Assembly (NCBI GenBank): GCA_031280115.1
Contig: JAITHF010000264.1
Span: forward strand, 1 to 6,921
Source of the DNA: Spirochaetaceae bacterium
Lineage (GTDB): Bacteria > Spirochaetota > Spirochaetia > Treponematales > Breznakiellaceae
DNA length: 6,921 nt
Direction of reading: 5' to 3'
A program made the position numbers and the translations under genes. Positions 6,676 through 6,921 of this stretch are shown piece by piece. How positions within the stretch are numbered: the first letter of the stretch is position 1; every line of letters begins with the position of its first letter. Under the pieces are notes generated by a model, which was not told the DNA's origin, did not search any database, and saw only the letters and a program-made list of their open reading frames with translations.

Positions 6676-6819
6676 TTCACGTGCTTCTCGCGGTGAGCGG
6701 GTTTGCGGGTTTAGTCACAACCCAGAAGTTGCGCCTCAGCGGACGCCGCAGGCGTGAGCGGCTCAAAGCATGAAGCCTTTATGGGTGGTGTGGAGGGTCT
6801 ATGACCCTCCACATCTCTT
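6676..6819 (-). repeat. Right copy of the structured leader repeat, upstream of the sugar operon
   Basis: This is the inverted counterpart of 1-143. Shared blocks on the - strand are AAGAGA (6814-6819), TGCTTTG (6764-6770), TCCGCTGAGGCG (6732-6743), GGGTTGTGACTAAAC (6709-6723), GCAAACCC (6699-6706) and AGAAGCACGTGAA (6676-6688). Sequence between the blocks has diverged while spacing is kept, so the two copies are not a recent duplication. The element reads towards the sugar-binding gene, the same relative orientation as the left copy has to aspA. No convincing protein is encoded. Short frames through it are broken or differ between copies. Confidence 0.8.
6789..6813 (-). other. 11-bp perfect hairpin at the outer end of the right repeat
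   Basis: On the - strand TGTGGAGGGTC pairs fully with GACCCTCCACA around a three-base centre. Compared with the left hairpin, stem pairs 2, 6 and 10 differ, and in each case both arms have changed so that pairing is kept. Confidence 0.8.
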
Positions 6820-6839
6820 AAAAAAGGCGCGAAAGCGCC
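6820..6839 (-). terminator. Leftward-facing intrinsic terminator-like hairpin
   Basis: On the - strand GGCGC-TTTC-GCGCC (6826-6839) is followed at once by TTTTTT (6820-6825). This suits termination of a leftward transcript entering from the right of the window. A-runs lie on both sides in the + direction, so it is not a terminator for rightward transcripts. The stem is 5 bp and fully G+C. It could also lie in the 5' untranslated region of the frame opening at 6850. Confidence 0.5.
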
Positions 6840-6849
6840 GTAAAAAACC

Positions 6850-6921
6850 ATGCCGCGCACGAATAATCCTGCGGCGCGGCAATACGATCCTGCGGCGCGG
6901 CAATACGATCCTGCGGCGCGG
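6850..6921 (+). CDS. Start of a heptapeptide-repeat protein, cut by the window end
   Basis: An ATG at 6850 opens a frame with no stop to the last base, giving 24 codons: MPR, then TNNPAAR, QYDPAAR, QYDPAAR. The repeat unit is exactly seven codons, so frame is kept across units. I do not recognise the protein. The repeat is hydrophilic with mixed charge (Arg, Asp), has a Pro in each unit, and is predicted to be disordered or extended. There is no Shine-Dalgarno sequence before the ATG, and a 21-bp repeat leaves every frame open, so coding is not proven. A noncoding minisatellite, or a gene on the opposite strand ending at the 6820-6839 terminator, are alternatives. Confidence 0.4.
   Translation, partial: MPRTNNPAARQYDPAARQYDPAAR
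6859..6921 (+). repeat. 21-bp tandem repeat array, continues past the window
   Basis: Two identical adjacent 21-bp units, each CAATACGATC then CTGCGGCGCGG, occupy 6880-6900 and 6901-6921. A diverged first unit at 6859-6879 shares the final ATCCTGCGGCGCGG-like part. The array reaches the last base, so copy number is unknown. Perfect identity of the last two units suggests recent expansion or ongoing slippage. Confidence 0.85.

Noticed and set aside
6576..6773. + strand frame (65 codons) across the right repeat
   Set aside because: It runs against the promoter and repeat, is rich in Arg from G+C bias, and has no counterpart in the left repeat copy.
1..6819. The inverted repeats as ends of a composite transposon carrying aspA and the sugar operon
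   Set aside because: No transposase or integrase is present, no target-site duplication can be seen, and the copies are well diverged with conserved islands. The cargo is ordinary housekeeping metabolism. Inversion by recombination between copies is possible, but there is no sign that it happened.
6859..6921. CRISPR array
   Set aside because: The units are directly adjacent 21-bp copies with no spacers. This is a simple tandem repeat.

Overview
The window holds two convergent transcription units, bounded on both sides by copies of one structured repeat. The G+C-rich sequence, the relaxed lipobox of the sugar-binding protein and the gene set suggest a free-living or gut-associated bacterium, most tentatively a Treponema-like spirochaete. 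That taxonomic call rests on the general look of the proteins, not on a search, and confidence is low to moderate.

Layout. Bases 1-191 carry the left repeat copy, which runs into a sigma70-type promoter. Bases 192-1613 (+) encode aspartate ammonia-lyase (aspA). The rest reads leftward on the - strand: a ChvE-like sugar-binding lipoprotein (5419-6558), a tandem sugar ABC ATPase (3851-5389), a sugar ABC permease (2653-3843) and, 41 bp further on, a beta-class DNA methyltransferase without a visible restriction partner (1646-2611). The methyltransferase and aspA converge with only 32 bp between their stop codons. The binding protein, ATPase and permease form a complete chvE-gguA-gguB (mmsAB/xylFGH-type) importer for aldopentoses and/or hexoses such as xylose, galactose or glucose. 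AspA interconverts aspartate with fumarate plus ammonia. No direct functional link between the importer and AspA is visible.

The most unusual content lies outside the ordinary genes. The leader of aspA and the leader of the sugar operon share a colinear element (1-143 and 6676-6819, opposite strands). Each copy has the same orientation relative to the gene it precedes. Both start with an 11-bp perfect hairpin, and the two hairpins differ at three base pairs, all three by compensatory changes. Both copies end next to a promoter whose -35 box follows a GGGGG run, with a 17-bp spacer. The aspA promoter places the predicted transcription start almost on the ATG, so aspA may be leaderless.

At the far right, after a leftward-facing terminator-like hairpin, a new + strand reading frame opens at 6850. 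It encodes a perfect heptapeptide tandem repeat (21-bp units, QYDPAAR) and runs off the window. The 191 bases at the left edge and the 291 bases from 6559 to 6849 contain no convincing gene other than these elements.
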